A stretch of DNA of 19,667 nt. It comes from Funneliformis mosseae (taxonomy: Eukaryota > Glomeromycota > Glomeromycetes > Glomerales > Glomeraceae). How positions within the stretch are numbered: the first letter of the stretch is position 1; each line of letters starts with the position of its first letter. The stretch is from contig CAJVPP010001487.1 of NCBI GenBank assembly GCA_910592005.1, positions 1 through 19,667 on the forward strand. The letters are read 5' to 3'. The translations under genes were made by a program, and so were the position numbers. Of this stretch, positions 1-10,071 are shown one piece after another. The notes beneath the pieces are model-generated. The model was not told where the DNA came from, ran no database searches, and saw only the letters and a program-made list of their open reading frames with translations.

Positions 1-396
1 AGCCCGTTTCATGAAAGAAAAGTTCATTTTTTATTAAAATTTTTTTTGAGAAAAGGGTTTATTCGGATTTATTGCAATTTATAATAGATTTTCAGCCCAC
101 CATTATTATAGTCGTACTATATTTTTCTTGGCGCAAATCTTTACCTTTTTTGATGAGATACAAATGTTTTTGCACTGACCCATATTTGAAAATACTTACT
201 TACCAGTCAGATTTAAATAACTTTTAATAGATTAAATTATATAATAAAAAATAATTTATTATATAAGTGAACTAGAGATAGAGATAAAAGGTAATTCTAC
301 ATAAACAAGTGAAAATTATTTTTTTATAATTTTTATAAGAATATGATTAGAATTCATTTTGGAATTGATATTACATATGAGAAAGTAAAGAAATGA
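1..396. other. AT-rich stretch without recognised gene
   Basis: Homopolymer-rich AT sequence with stops in all frames. It lies immediately upstream of a Ty3/gypsy integrase scrap, so it may be further decayed retroelement, but I could not recognise any protease, reverse transcriptase or LTR in it. Confidence 0.5.
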
Positions 397-700
397 TATT
401 ATTAGTTATAAATGTTTGATAATATTAGAAGTTATATTTAGCAGTATATTAATTGTCAAAAAAAGAGGATCATTCAGGAGAAAATAACTTTTACAATCAA
501 TTGAAATTAAAGCACTCTTTCACAAAGTTAAAATTGATATAAAAGAACTATTATCTAGAACTTCACAAGAAAATTGTTATATAATCATTGTTATAGATTA
601 TTTCATAAAATAGTCTAAAGTAAAATCAATATTAAATATAAATTCAAAAATAATTAAAAAAACTCTTTTTTATTTTACTTTAAATTTTAGAAATTTCAGA
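397..700 (+). pseudogene. Ty3/gypsy integrase fragment
   Basis: This is a degenerate piece of an LTR-retrotransposon integrase, the enzyme that joins element cDNA to host DNA. The frame opens with YY-stop-L-stop-MFDNIRSYI and INCQKK, the end of the zinc-binding region normally written RYYW...CQ. After a one-base frame change near 490 it continues with ALFHKVKIDIKELLSRTSQ and CYIIIVIDYFIK-stop. This matches the start of the catalytic core, where KIDI carries the first catalytic Asp (536-538) and DYF(T)KW is a conserved block. The stops at 403 and 611 fall where the family has Trp. The second Asp, the Glu, RT/RNase H and LTRs are not recognisable. Family assignment is good; boundaries are approximate. 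Confidence 0.7.
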
Positions 701-1029
701 AATTTTTGAGAAAATAAAATTGTTTCACTTCAAACTTTTTATTTAAATTTTATAAACTCTTTTAGTTAATTTCTTTAGTTTACATATTTAACAAATAATT
801 TAATACTTTGAAATAGCTTCTTTATTTGATAAATTTTACAAAATAGTTAGAAAAACTTAAAATAAAATTCTAGTAACAAATTTACCAAAAATCATTATAA
901 CTCCTTGAAAGTAAAACAATCTGAAACCAATGGTTCCTCTTTCTTTTCTAATAAGAAACTTAAATAATTCTTGATCACTAATAAAACATTATTGATGATA
1001 TTTACATTGTCAAAAATAACCCTTTTTTA
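701..1029. other. AT-rich stretch, nothing identified
   Basis: Low-complexity AT sequence between the integrase scrap and the next weak coding signal. It could be eroded retroelement, but no conserved motif is visible on either strand. Confidence 0.45.
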
Positions 1030-1990
1030 ATATTTTTGATATTGATGAATATATTTTTATTAAAGACAAAACTAATATGGATATTGATAATTTGAATTTA
1101 TTTTTATCTCTTAACCTACCCCATATGCATATACGATAACAATTAGAAAATCAGCCAAAAATTTCTCTCAATCCCTAAAATTATTCAAATATCGATAACT
1201 TATTTGCCAAAAATGACACATTTAAAAAGCTCAATATATGTTGAATTAATTTTGTTTGATCAGCAATTATCTACTTTGATAATGCAAATTTTATATAAGC
1301 TACACTTTCTATGACTCTTCTCAAATTAGACATTAATAAATTTATAAATTATAAAAAGAATACACAGTTTTAATAATGTACTCTCCATATTACTGATATC
1401 TATCTCAGTTTGAAAAAAGAGATTATCACTTAATTTTTTTTAAATATGGCATTATTACTAACATTTGCATGTAAACCTATAACTTATGATAACATGCTTT
1501 TGTAATATATGACAATCCTAAAATTATTGATTATTTCACATTTTATAGTTTTATTACATTTACAATGATTGTACATGAGTTTATCCTGTATATTTTACTT
1601 TAAAGTAAGTAAAATAAAATAATGATTATTACATTAAATTGGTCAATCTCCTTTATGGAACTTCAGTATATGTGAGGATGATCAATAAAAAAGGGAAAAT
1701 CTACAAATTTTGAGTAATTTTAGTTATTAAACTAGTTTTATTCACATAATTATGATCAGTAGAGTGAACCAATAAAAAATTTTTTGACTAAAAAGTGGAT
1801 TTTCTCCTTTTCTACTGATCACCTTCCATATGATCTTAATAATATTATACTTGCAACTAAAACTAAATCTGTATATATTTCTTACTCTAATAACTACAAA
1901 CTAAGGCTTTTATAGTCTAGCATTAAAAATAAATTTATACGTCAATATCACGAGAGATTTACTAGTAATACAACTTTGATCAAATCATGT
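1030..1990 (+). pseudogene. RRM-like hypothetical protein, heavily decayed
   Basis: One plus-strand frame stays protein-like over several hundred bases despite many stops. It has an Asp/Asn-rich leader (MDIDNLNLF), then FKKLNIC, SAIIYFDNANFI and ATLSMTLL, then DIYLSLKKEIIT-stop-FFLNMALL. A separate piece near 1835-1975 reads HLPYDLNNIILATKTKSVYI. The order strand-helix-(A/I)xxYF, followed by a D-I-x-L...KKEI start of a second unit, resembles tandem RRM-like folds in hypothetical glomeromycotan proteins, some of them retroelement ORF1-like. This is from pattern memory, not alignment. An 11-bp inverted repeat (1753-1763 and 1811-1821) lies inside. It could also be chance similarity in AT-rich DNA. 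Confidence 0.33.
1753..1821. repeat. 11-bp inverted repeat with 47-bp loop
   Basis: TGATCAGTAGA (1753-1763) is exactly mirrored by TCTACTGATCA (1811-1821). It could be a tiny MITE or chance. No target duplication is evident. Confidence 0.5.
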
Positions 1991-2053
1991 ATGTATTATA
2001 ATTTCTAATGCTGATCACTTTTGCTAGTCAGCATTAATACAGGATCACATTTT

Positions 2054-2246
2054 TCACAGTATAGATAATAAATTTTTTACTAATTCATTTTGCAATTGCT
2101 TATCTTCCAATTTCGCAACTCTAGTTTTAAGCTTAACATTCTTAACCTTAATTTTATTATTCTTAGTCTTAAGATCGCTAATATATTTTAATAAATTGGT
2201 CTTGCTAAGATCATCTATTTCAGATTGTATGCTTGCATGATATAGT
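2054..2246 (-). pseudogene. Coiled-coil protein fragment
   Basis: A minus-strand frame free of stops for about 60 codons reads from SIQSEIDDLSKTNLLKYI through VKLKTRVAKLEDKQLQNEL to LLSIL, then a TGA at 2054-2056. Spaced Leu/Ile/Val among Lys/Glu/Asp gives a clear coiled-coil heptad pattern. No start codon, partner domain or splice site could be fixed, so this is probably a fragment of a longer hypothetical protein. It lies just downstream of, and on the same strand as, the three-exon pseudogene ending at 2390. Nothing indicates its function. Confidence 0.5.
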
Positions 2247-2389
2247 ATTATTTATGCTTTATATATTCAAAAGTAAAAATCACATGATTTTCCTTCACAG
2301 TCTATAAGAGAAAAAATATACAGAGAATATTAAAAATAATCAGCTACCAGGGTACTTTATTGAAATAGTAAATACAAACAACAATTAGA

Positions 2390-3810
2390 TTATTTTTTTT
2401 TGAATTTTATAAACTTCCTTTTTTTCATTTTTGGTGGTGATGATGATTTTGGTAGAGAAGATACTGTGAAGCTATTTTCTGTATTACTACTTAAACTAGT
2501 TGGAAGTGTATAATATAAAAGAGATATATTGATGTGTAAGATATTCTATAATTATAAGTATGTGTTAATTTTAAGTAAATAAAATATAAAAATTGTATTT
2601 CATATACCTGTATTGTCAATAAAGTTTCAACAAATTAAATATCGTATTCTCATCTGTTGGCTGTATCAGAATTTCAACTGTATGCAAATTATAAAAATGA
2701 TGTATCTTATCTAAACCTTGAACGAGAATATTTAAATACATCTCAGTTTTGGTAATTTAGATCACAATAATACCAAAATCATCTTTGACAGGCTTGCATC
2801 CTTTATGAGCCTAATACATTTTATTATTTATTTCTCTCCAAGATTTTACTCTATCATTTTTCTTTTTTTGTTCATTATAAATGATATGAGAACTTTCATC
2901 ATAAATAAATTCATATAACTTATTATTATAACTAGCAATAAATATAACATCTGGTCATTTTCTAACTTCTCTTTGATCTTTGCTAACTATACTTTAACAT
3001 TCAGCTGTGAAAATATAATCAGATTTTTCAATTAAAAGATCTTTTAATGATGCTTAAATCATCAAAACTTTTACATTAGTCATATATATCCCTTCACTTT
3101 GTAATTTAACCAGCTTTAGACTGAATATAGGATTTTTCTAAATATTTCTTCTATAAAGAATAATATTAAATATAATTTCAAACAAAAATTTTAAGAAATG
3201 ACAAATATGATTGTTAAGACTCTTATTACTGAAATACTCATAAGATATCAAGTATATCTAACATAACTTTTGCTAGTTTTTCATTAGATTCTTTTCAACT
3301 TTTATTATGTAAAAGTTTATTATTTAGGACATTTGTAATACTGTCTATAAAATTCAAAACAAAGGAATCACAATTATTTTTGACAAAGTCTGAAGTAATT
3401 ACTTTCATATGCTCTGTCAGATCCTATAGAATCACAATATTAATAGATACTCTTTATCAAAAGTGGGCTATTGCAATACAAAACAATATTTATTAAATTA
3501 CTCACCATAAAAAAATTATATGCATTTACTTCCAAAGTTTATACCATTTCTGAATCTGCACAAATCACTTGACTAATAAGTGAAATGCACCATAATAAGT
3601 CTTAAGCACTTTTTTTTTTTAAATATTTACAGAAGTAGTAGACATACAGAGCCTTACTGTTTTTAAGATTAGTTTTCAACACACGCAAGTTTGTCTTGAT
3701 TTCGTTTTTAGTAAGTGGTTCTTTCTGTTTTAATTTTTTGATACTTTGAAGACTACTTACGCCTTTGTATACATCATCAAATTAATGTAAAAGTCTTATA
3801 TTAGTACTAA
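2390..3810 (-). pseudogene. Three-exon hypothetical protein pseudogene
   Basis: Three coding blocks join in phase through GT-AG introns. Exon block 1 (about 3810-3506) holds FDDVYKGVSSLQSI and QKEPLTKNEIKTNLRV and ends in NAYNFFM. An 82-bp intron (3505-3424, GTGAGT...CTATAG) follows. Block 2 (3423-2608) begins DLTEHMKVITSDF and continues with PIFSLKLVKLQSEG, PDVIFIASYNNKLYEFIY, DRVKSWREINNKMY and KPVKDDFGIIVI, ending FVETLLTIQ. A 62-bp intron (2607-2546, GTATAT...TTATAG) leads to block 3, NILHINISLLYYTLPTS, a Ser/Pro tail and a Lys-rich end at TAA 2390-2392. I recognise the style of a large glomeromycotan hypothetical family of unknown function. Stops fall mainly at expected Gln, Arg and Trp, and there are a few frameshifts, one in a poly-A run near 3610. 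It is surely a dead copy; its role is unknown. Confidence 0.65.
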
Positions 3811-3829
3811 TGTAATTAATCTTTTGATA

Positions 3830-4040
3830 TTAGAATTATGTGTGTATTTCCATCAACATATTTTAAGTAAATCATCAACTATATGTGGCTTACATACAAT
3901 TGATAATGTATATAAATGCAATATTTTTCTTCATAAATTATAATTAAGATCACCCCTGTATGTATAAGAAATTAATATATCTGATTAAACCTATGACTAT
4001 ATAGATATGGATATTCACTTAATCTAGTTATAAAAATATC
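3830..4040 (-). pseudogene. Possible exon fragment of unknown protein
   Basis: A minus-strand frame beginning MMITQNDIFITRLSEYPYL continues with VILIIIYEEKYCIYIHYQL and LKYVDGNTHII, interrupted by only two stops (one TAA, one TAG) in about 70 codons, which is unusual in this AT-rich background. Aromatic residues and YVSHI, LMIYLKYVDG suggest a real beta-rich protein segment. I cannot name the family. It may be an upstream exon of the pseudogene ending at 2390 or an independent remnant. Confidence 0.35.
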
Positions 4041-4594
4041 ATTCTGCGTAATCATCATTTGGGATTATAAATCTGAAAAATAATAGTAATAATAACTAAC
4101 CTTCAAGAGAATATCAACGAATTTCAGATATTTTTTCAAAGTCTAATCGTAATTCTTTTCACTACTATAATTGTCTGATGAATTATTTCTCTTAACTTAT
4201 CTTTTAGATATCACGCATCATCTTCTATTAGTTAAAAAATAACAGAAAATACAGTAATATGATCTAAGGGTGAATCAAGTAAAAATTATAAATATTTTCA
4301 TATAATGAGGAAGAAGATATAATAACAAAAATATAGTATTAGAATTTCGCTGAAAAAATAATAAGCAACAAATAATTTAAATTTATACACTTGCCTTTTT
4401 AAATCTTTAGTAACTTTTCTATTCATGTCCTCTCTAACTCATATTTATATTGAGGAAAAAAAATAGAAGAACTATGTGAGATACTTTATGTCAAAATTTT
4501 ATGTTCAAGAATAAGAGCATATAGAATGTATATTAAAAATCTCAACTTTAGAATGATATTAAAGACAATACATATATGAATTTTTTTCGCTCAC
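4041..4594. other. AT-rich stretch, only weak splice-like signals
   Basis: No convincing coding frame. There is a plausible intron (gttag...tttttcag, around 4077-4105 on the minus strand) next to short coding-like pieces, but nothing that can be assembled into a recognised gene. Confidence 0.4.
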
Positions 4595-4675
4595 CTGATC
4601 GCTTATTACTAAGACCTGATAATATTATATAAATATATTCTGCTCAGAATTAGTGATGTCAGAGAGCCTGTCCAT
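4595..4675 (-). pseudogene. Possible 81-bp exon
   Basis: On the minus strand a 3' splice-like TTTACTTCAG precedes ATG at 4675-4673. The block runs MDRLSDITNSEQNIFI-stop-YYQVLVISDQ and ends at CAG|GTGAGC (4594-4589). The length is 27 codons with one TAA. The acceptor-block-donor arrangement is what makes this worth listing; the protein is unrecognised and could be chance. Confidence 0.28.
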
Positions 4676-4889
4676 CTGAAGTAAAAATACATATCAGTAA
4701 ATATCCACTTCTTCAAAAAATAAATTTTTTTTCAGAATAAAAAAACTAATTCATCACGCAGATCAATAGATCAAGAAAGCATCATACAAGCAATCATACA
4801 GAGTTACAGATGATTTGTGATATATCACTTATTACATTATATATACTTTAACGAGGATCGAAAATGAGCTAATTTATATCACACATGCC

Positions 4890-5575
4890 TTCATGCATTG
4901 GCTTTAAGACACTTCGTATGTCTGGATAATATATTATTTTATTAATATAATATTCAGAATCTGGGTCAAGATCTGATCTGAAAAATTCAATGCACAAACT
5001 CACAATTATTATTTAAGTTTATGAAATTCATGGTAATATCTTTCCTAAAAATATAATATAAGTATTTTAATAGTGAATCACATATAAATTTCATTTTTGA
5101 TGATTTAATCTTATATGTCTTATATTCTAAAATTCTGATGAAGTATACAAAATTATACTTTTTATGAATACTATAATATTTGGGATTCTGTAGTCATTTT
5201 AACATGTTAAGCCAATATGTATCTCTAACAACTATATAGCCTTGCTGATATAATAATTTCTTAATAAGTATGAATATTACAAAAGATAATCGTTGCTATA
5301 ATTAGGCTTTCTTCTTATATATCCAACCATTTTTCACTAAAAAGCAATATTCCTCATACCAAATTTGTCCTGAAGGATTATATCCTTCATTTTTTATACC
5401 TAAAACTTTATATTATCAGAAATACTATCATTTTCACTATCTTCTAAACTTGGTTTACCAAGATTTGAGTTTTTTCTTATAATTCCTATAAGCTTGCTGA
5501 ATAACTGTTGCATAAAAATTCTCAAACTAATAGTTATATTGTCTCGCAATTAAGAATCCCCAAGATTGCTTTATA
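4890..5575 (-). pseudogene. IQ-motif hypothetical family, copy A
   Basis: The minus-strand frames give SWGFLIARQYNY-stop-FENFYAT, then VIQQAYRNYKKKLKSW, an IQ-type helix (IQxxxRxxxxK). After that come PSLEDSENDSISDN, NPSGQIWYEEYCF, VVRDTYWLNMLK, PKYYSIHKKYNFVYFIRILE and CDSLLKYLYYIF, then an acidic region ending DPDSEYYI. The same order occurs in copy B (7868-7080), so this is a real duplicated gene family. I believe it is a glomeromycotan hypothetical family; the function is unknown. The IQ motif hints at calmodulin-like binding, but that is only inference. Stops and frameshifts at several points make it dead. A Tc1 transposon sits between the two copies. Confidence 0.6.
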
Positions 5576-5645
5576 GATCTTCCTCAAAAAATACTTTATT
5601 AAAATAGATTAAAAGATCTAACTTAAAATAAGCAAATCATGCATA

Positions 5646-6980
5646 TTGAGGGGAGACAAAAATATTGCACAGTTTTATTTTAGCAATAAAAATTTTTTTT
5701 ATTAGGATAGTAGATCATTTTTTTTTATATTCATAAATAATACATCAATATTTAGTATATTCTCCTTTAGTATTGATCACTGCCTGAATTTTATTTAGCA
5801 TTTATTACACCAAATCATGATACACTTTTTGTGATATTACTTCCCAAACCTCTTTTATTACCTTTTCAAGTTCACGAATATTTAATGGCTGAGGATTATG
5901 TTTTTGAATTTTCATCTCAACTACAACTCACAAGTTCTCAATTAGGTTGAGATTGGGACTTTAAGTAGGCCATAGAAGCACCTTTACATTTTGAGAATGC
6001 AGAAACTCTCATGTAACCTTTGATATGTAAACTGATGCATTGTCTTCCTGAAAAATGAATTTTTTTTGGTTTGTCAAGAAAATGCTTTAAATGTGAAAAC
6101 TGTATAAGTAAAAAACATCTCTTTGTATACATTTCTAATTACTGAACCTTCAAATGGAATAACAGAATCTAATTTTAAAAAGGAAAAACATGCTCAAAAC
6201 ATTCTTTGAGGAGAATGTTTTACTGTTGATGCAATACAATCTTTATTAAATTTTTCTTCTGGCTTTCTTTACACTCTTCCCTATTTAGTTTTTCAAAACT
6301 GTGAAAATGTAGACTTATTTGTTCAAACTATCTTTTTCCAGTCTTCTACGATCCAATTTCTTCTTTCTATTGCCATACAAGTTATTTGTTTTTGCTGATT
6401 GCTGAGATGAGAGGTTTCTTTTGAGAAATATAAGAATGTACATTTTTCTTGTAAAATGCATGACAAATTGTTTTTATAGAGACTGGCTTATTAATTTTAG
6501 CAGAAAATATATTAGTAATTTCTATTAGATTTTTTTATATTAGTTCTTTATTTTTGAGAATCATTACTTTCAATCTTTGCCTTTTTTGGCTATTGATCAA
6601 GCAGGGTTGACCTGGTCATTTTTTAGAAGATGCTTCTAATTCATAAACTGCAAAATACCTTGTAATGATTGTTTGATAACATCCTATAGCTTTTGTTATC
6701 TCTGTATTATTGTGGCCTAATTTTTTGGCTGCAATAATGCCTTACTTTTGTATAGGAATTAATTCTTTAGCAAGACCTATCGCATGCGTAAAGTTAAAAA
6801 TAGTAAAGATTTTAAACCCGATTTTTACAATCTTTAACATATTAAATTAAAATAATAAATAAATATTCTATTTAAAAAATATATAGCAAATATAATATAA
6901 AAATCACATAGCCAGTTACTTATTAACAATTTATTAAATTGGGTAAATTTTGACCTTGCAATATTTTTGTCCCCCCTCTG
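5646..6980 (-). mobile_element. Tc1/mariner transposon, full length, dead
   Basis: A 1335-bp element is bounded by 24-bp terminal inverted repeats (5646-5669 and 6957-6980) sharing GACAAAAATATTGCA with three mismatches. A TA dinucleotide lies on each side (5644-5645, 6981-6982), as expected for TA-target insertion. The only gene inside is a transposase relic on the minus strand. It inserted between two tandem copies of an IQ-motif hypothetical family. Both ends are still recognisable, so in principle the ends could respond to a transposase supplied from elsewhere; its own is inactivated. Confidence 0.9.
5745..6840 (-). pseudogene. Tc1-type DD34E transposase, inactivated
   Basis: This gene encoded the cut-and-paste enzyme that excises and inserts the surrounding Tc1 element. 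From ATG at 6840-6838 the N-terminus gives a helix-turn-helix region, GIIAAKKLGHNNTEITKAI then YQTIITRYFAVYE, and a GRPR-like linker (PGQPCLIN). The C-terminal half has FQEDNASVYISKV with the second catalytic Asp (6042-6044), then VKVLLWPT-stop-SPNLNLIEN with the catalytic Glu (5937-5939). Thirty-four residues lie between them, the DD34E spacing of Tc1. The frame ends GEYTKY at TGA 5745-5747. Length (about 365 codons) is normal. The N- and C-terminal halves are in different frames, and several stops (for example after ENL and VT, where Trp is expected) kill it. I did not find the first catalytic Asp with confidence. Confidence 0.85.
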
Positions 6981-7079
6981 TAGTACCTTTGGCCAATTTC
7001 ACTAGTCGATCATACATACAAAGCGTTACATGAGCAAAGTAAAAAATAAATTGATTGATTTATTGATAAATATACATGA

Positions 7080-7868
7080 ATATAAAATATATCATTTTAA
7101 TAAAGAATCTATGTTTCAAAAAATTTGACACACATATTTACAATTATTATTCAGATCTGAGAAATCTATATTAACAAACTTTTTCTTGGTAATTTAATAT
7201 CTAGATTTAAAAAAGTCAATTTTTAGCGAATTACATAAATATGATTTATCTACTAATTTGCATTTATATCGTGCATATTCTGAACTTTTAACATAGTTTA
7301 CATTCTCATTATTAAGGTGTTTATAATATTCAGGATTTGCTAGCTATTTTGATATATAAGACTAAATATCATATGTAATGAGTTTATAACCTTTTAGATA
7401 TAATTCTATAAAGTAGCTATATGTGTTATATTATTTAATCATTTCTATAACTGGTCTCTCTTTTTTTTTTACCCAAATATTAGGATGATAATAATTATAT
7501 TCCTTGTATCCTGTGACCCATTTGGCTAGATATTCTTTAATATATTTTTGAATAATATTTTTATTATATGCTTTTTTTAATGCAATTGGCATAATCATCA
7601 GTATGCAAATCATATTCTTCTTAATTCAAAGGATTTATTTTTCATTCACTAGTTGAAAGTATACCTAAATATTTCATTCTATCAGGAGTACTATCATTTT
7701 TCACTATATTCTAAACTTATTTTGCCTAAGTTTCAGGTCTTAACTTGAAAGCTCTCTAAGCCTGTTGGATTATTTTTGCACTATTAAATATATGATATGC
7801 AGTCTTTTTCCATAATTCATATTTATAGTCTATATTACATCTATAACCCAACTAGGAAAATCAATATA
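7080..7868 (-). pseudogene. IQ-motif hypothetical family, copy B
   Basis: The minus-strand frames give YRCNIDYKYELWKKTAYHIF, then SAKIIQQAQRAFKLRPE (an IQ-like helix), DSTPDRMKYLGILSTSE and EEYDLHTDDYAN. A 60-codon open block follows: IQKYIKEYLAKWVTGYKEY then YHPNIWVKKKERPV. Next come YFIELYLKGYKLITYDI-stop-SYISK-stop-LANPEYYKHL and SSEYARYKCKLVDKSYLC. The domain order matches copy A (5575-4890). Two TAG codons fall where copy A has Trp or an aligned aromatic. The frame starts abruptly at the left end of the Tigger element (7869), so its 5' part was probably cut off by that insertion or lost. Function unknown. Confidence 0.6.
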
Positions 7869-9744
7869 CTGTATTTCTCTAAAAATAAGCAATCTCAAAA
7901 TTGCATTGTACCTGAAAATAAGCAACCCACTGAAAATTGTAAATGTAATGTGTAAAATCAAATTACAATAATAAATAAATGCTATTTTAAATCCTATTTC
8001 AAAACTTTATTTATTAATAAATTATATACAGTTATATCTAGATTTACAAAAAATATATAATGAGAAAAAAAACATGATTTATTGCATAATTTACATTACC
8101 GCTATAACTGACATCATTGCTAATTATCATCACTATCGATATCTTTATCACTGACATTATTCTCATCTTCTTTATTAGTAATTTCTAAATTAGAATCTAA
8201 ATAGGTCGAAATTCTACAAGTCTTAAAAGACTCAATGACAATTTCATCATCAATTGCTTCCCAAGAACGCACAATTCATGAACATACATCACTCAATTTA
8301 GCATGACAAAGATTTCTCATGGCAGTTGTACTAGCGCCACTACCTGCCATCCAGATATGCTATTCTTTACGAAGGTTATCTTTTAATGGCTTATTAATTG
8401 AAACATCAAGTGGTTGGCAAATATTAGTAAGACTACCTGAAATCACTGTCAGATCAATTCCACTCTCATATAACTTACTTTTTATTGATTCTCCTAAATG
8501 ACCCTTGAATGAATCATAAACTAATATTGTTGGATCCTATTGAGTACTATTTTTTGACCTTATATTATTTAGATAATCCACATATTTTAACATTAGATCT
8601 GAATCCATACAGCCATTCTTTTGAAACTAAACTACAATTTCAGTAGGAACTTGCTCTCTGTGTGGCATTTATTTTCCTTTAAAGATACAGATCAGAGGCA
8701 ATTTAGTACAATCTAAATCATTAATAGTTTCCCTTATTAGCTCTAATATTATAATTGCAATATTGTTATGAAAAAAATTGCATACCAAAATAACTTAAAA
8801 AGATAACTTACCTGCAGTATACGTCAAAATGACAGTAAACCTGTTCTTTTCATTACCAGTTGCATGAATATGTACAGTTTTTTCACCTTTTGGATTTATA
8901 GTAAAATTACCAGCCATGTTGAACCATACAGATATTTTATCCATGTCTAAAATATTTTTTAATTCATATGACTTTACTAACCTAAGATGATTGACAAATT
9001 GATAAAACTTATTCAATAAGTTTTGTATTTCACTTAGAAGTTTTTGGGATATTCTTGTGTGTCGTCACATTGACAGCTTGTATCTTCTCATAAATGCAAT
9101 TAACCAGCGATGAGAAGTCTTGAAATTTTCCATTAAATTATTATCATAGAGTCCTATCATATCTGATTCTTTTAAAATTTCTAACATCTTATTATATAAA
9201 ATTATATATGATACAGCTAACCTCTGTTTTCTTTGTTCAATAATCCAGTTATACAACCTGCTTTCAGCTTTAGAAAACAAAGGTTTTCATCTAGAACTAA
9301 GGCGCTTTTTCTTTCCATTTGTTTCATCTAATCAGCTTGAGCTTGCTTTGACCTAGTGTCCAACCATATTAATATCAATATTAAAATGCTCTGCAGCTCT
9401 AATATTGCCCCTTTTTTTTGTATATATAACAATATTTGTCTTCTGCTTTATAAAATAAGAATTTCATTTACGTTTAATAACTTGTTTAACCTTAGTTTTA
9501 ACTTATTTTCTTTTAGGCATTTTGTGATAGCACAGTATAGTAAAATAGGTTTAAAACCAGTTTATATATTATGTAGCATTTATGTTGAGCTTTTATACAT
9601 CAGATAATGATCTACAATCATGGGATTTGCATTAATCAAAGTTTAAAAAGTTTGATTTACCTCTTTTACCTCTTCATATTTTTAACTACCTGAAAGAAGT
9701 AATGCTATAGTAAAAATAGGTTGCTTATTTTCAGAGAAATACGG
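7869..9744 (-). mobile_element. Tigger/pogo DNA transposon, full length, dead
   Basis: An 1876-bp element has 28-bp terminal inverted repeats (7869-7896 and 9717-9744) sharing GTATTTCTCT, AAAATAAGCAA and neighbours, with three mismatches. TA flanks both ends (7867-7868, 9745-9746). The single minus-strand transposase gene fills most of it. A near repeat of the left end (AAAATAAGCAA) occurs again at 7912-7922, possibly a subterminal transposase-binding site. The element splits host coding sequence: a Cys/His-rich frame on its right runs straight into the terminal repeat, and an IQ-motif hypothetical frame begins on its left. Confidence 0.9.
8120..9520 (-). pseudogene. Tigger/pogo DDE transposase with one intron, inactivated
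   Basis: From ATG 9520-9518 to TAG 8122-8120 a single frame (443 codons after splicing) encodes a Tigger transposase. An N-terminal DNA-binding region has NIRAAEHFNIDINMVGH. The CENP-B-type HTH contains PLFSKAESRLYNWI and SHRWLIAFMRRYKL. The DDE_1 catalytic core has Asp at 8941-8939 (LDMDKIS), Asp at 8515-8513 (ILVYDSFKGH) and Asp at 8407-8405 (ICQPLDV), with 35 residues between the last two. An acidic tail ends SDKDIDSDDN. A 69-bp intron (8811-8743, GTAAGT...ATTAG) interrupts TYTA|ELIRE in phase. Eleven in-frame stops lie at 9505, 9466, 9355, 9334, 9289, 9067, 8671, 8629, 8539, 8362 and 8278 (first base, minus strand), but there is not one frameshift. All three acidic residues survive. Confidence 0.88.
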
Positions 9745-9745
9745 T

Positions 9746-9985
9746 ATTTATTACATATCTCATAAATTTTATCTTTACTTAGTTTTGATGCTATTCTTCC
9801 TTCTTTTTTCTGAATAGAATTAGAATATGTAAAACACTTTTTGGCTGTTTTAGCAATGCATTCATTTAGATGTTTATTTGCACATTTAATGATATTTTTA
9901 CAGATAAATACCAAGAAGTCACATACAGTGCAATAAATATTAAATGAGTGTCTTCTAGCTTTAAATTTCCATCTATATATACTCT
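9746..9985 (-). pseudogene. Cys/His-rich fragment cut by Tigger insertion
   Basis: A stop-free minus-strand frame reads SFNIYCTVCDFLVFICK, IIKCANKHLNECIAK, KCFTYSNSIQKKEGRIASK and DKIYEICNKY before running into the Tigger terminal repeat. The C-x2-C followed by a later C/H cluster resembles a BED- or C2H2-like zinc finger of a transposase or host nuclear protein, but spacing does not match a family I can name. No start codon is evident. The right end of the Tigger element (9744) truncates it exactly. Confidence 0.45.
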
Positions 9986-10071
9986 TTTAATCATTTGAAT
10001 AAATCCATTCTTGAAAAAGTATTTTGAGTTATATTCAAGAAGTTTCTTAATAAATAACGAATATGAGAACA

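Noticed and set aside
5938..6132. 64-codon minus-strand open frame inside Tc1
   Set aside because: It is an alternative frame over the transposase segment; the true frame there reads FQEDNASVY...WPT...IEN.
8319..8501. 60-codon plus-strand open frame inside Tigger
   Set aside because: Antisense shadow of the conserved catalytic part of the transposase (CQPLDV region).
9356..9607. 83-codon plus-strand open frame
   Set aside because: Antisense to the N-terminal DNA-binding part of the Tigger transposase and composed of low-complexity Phe/Leu/Asn.
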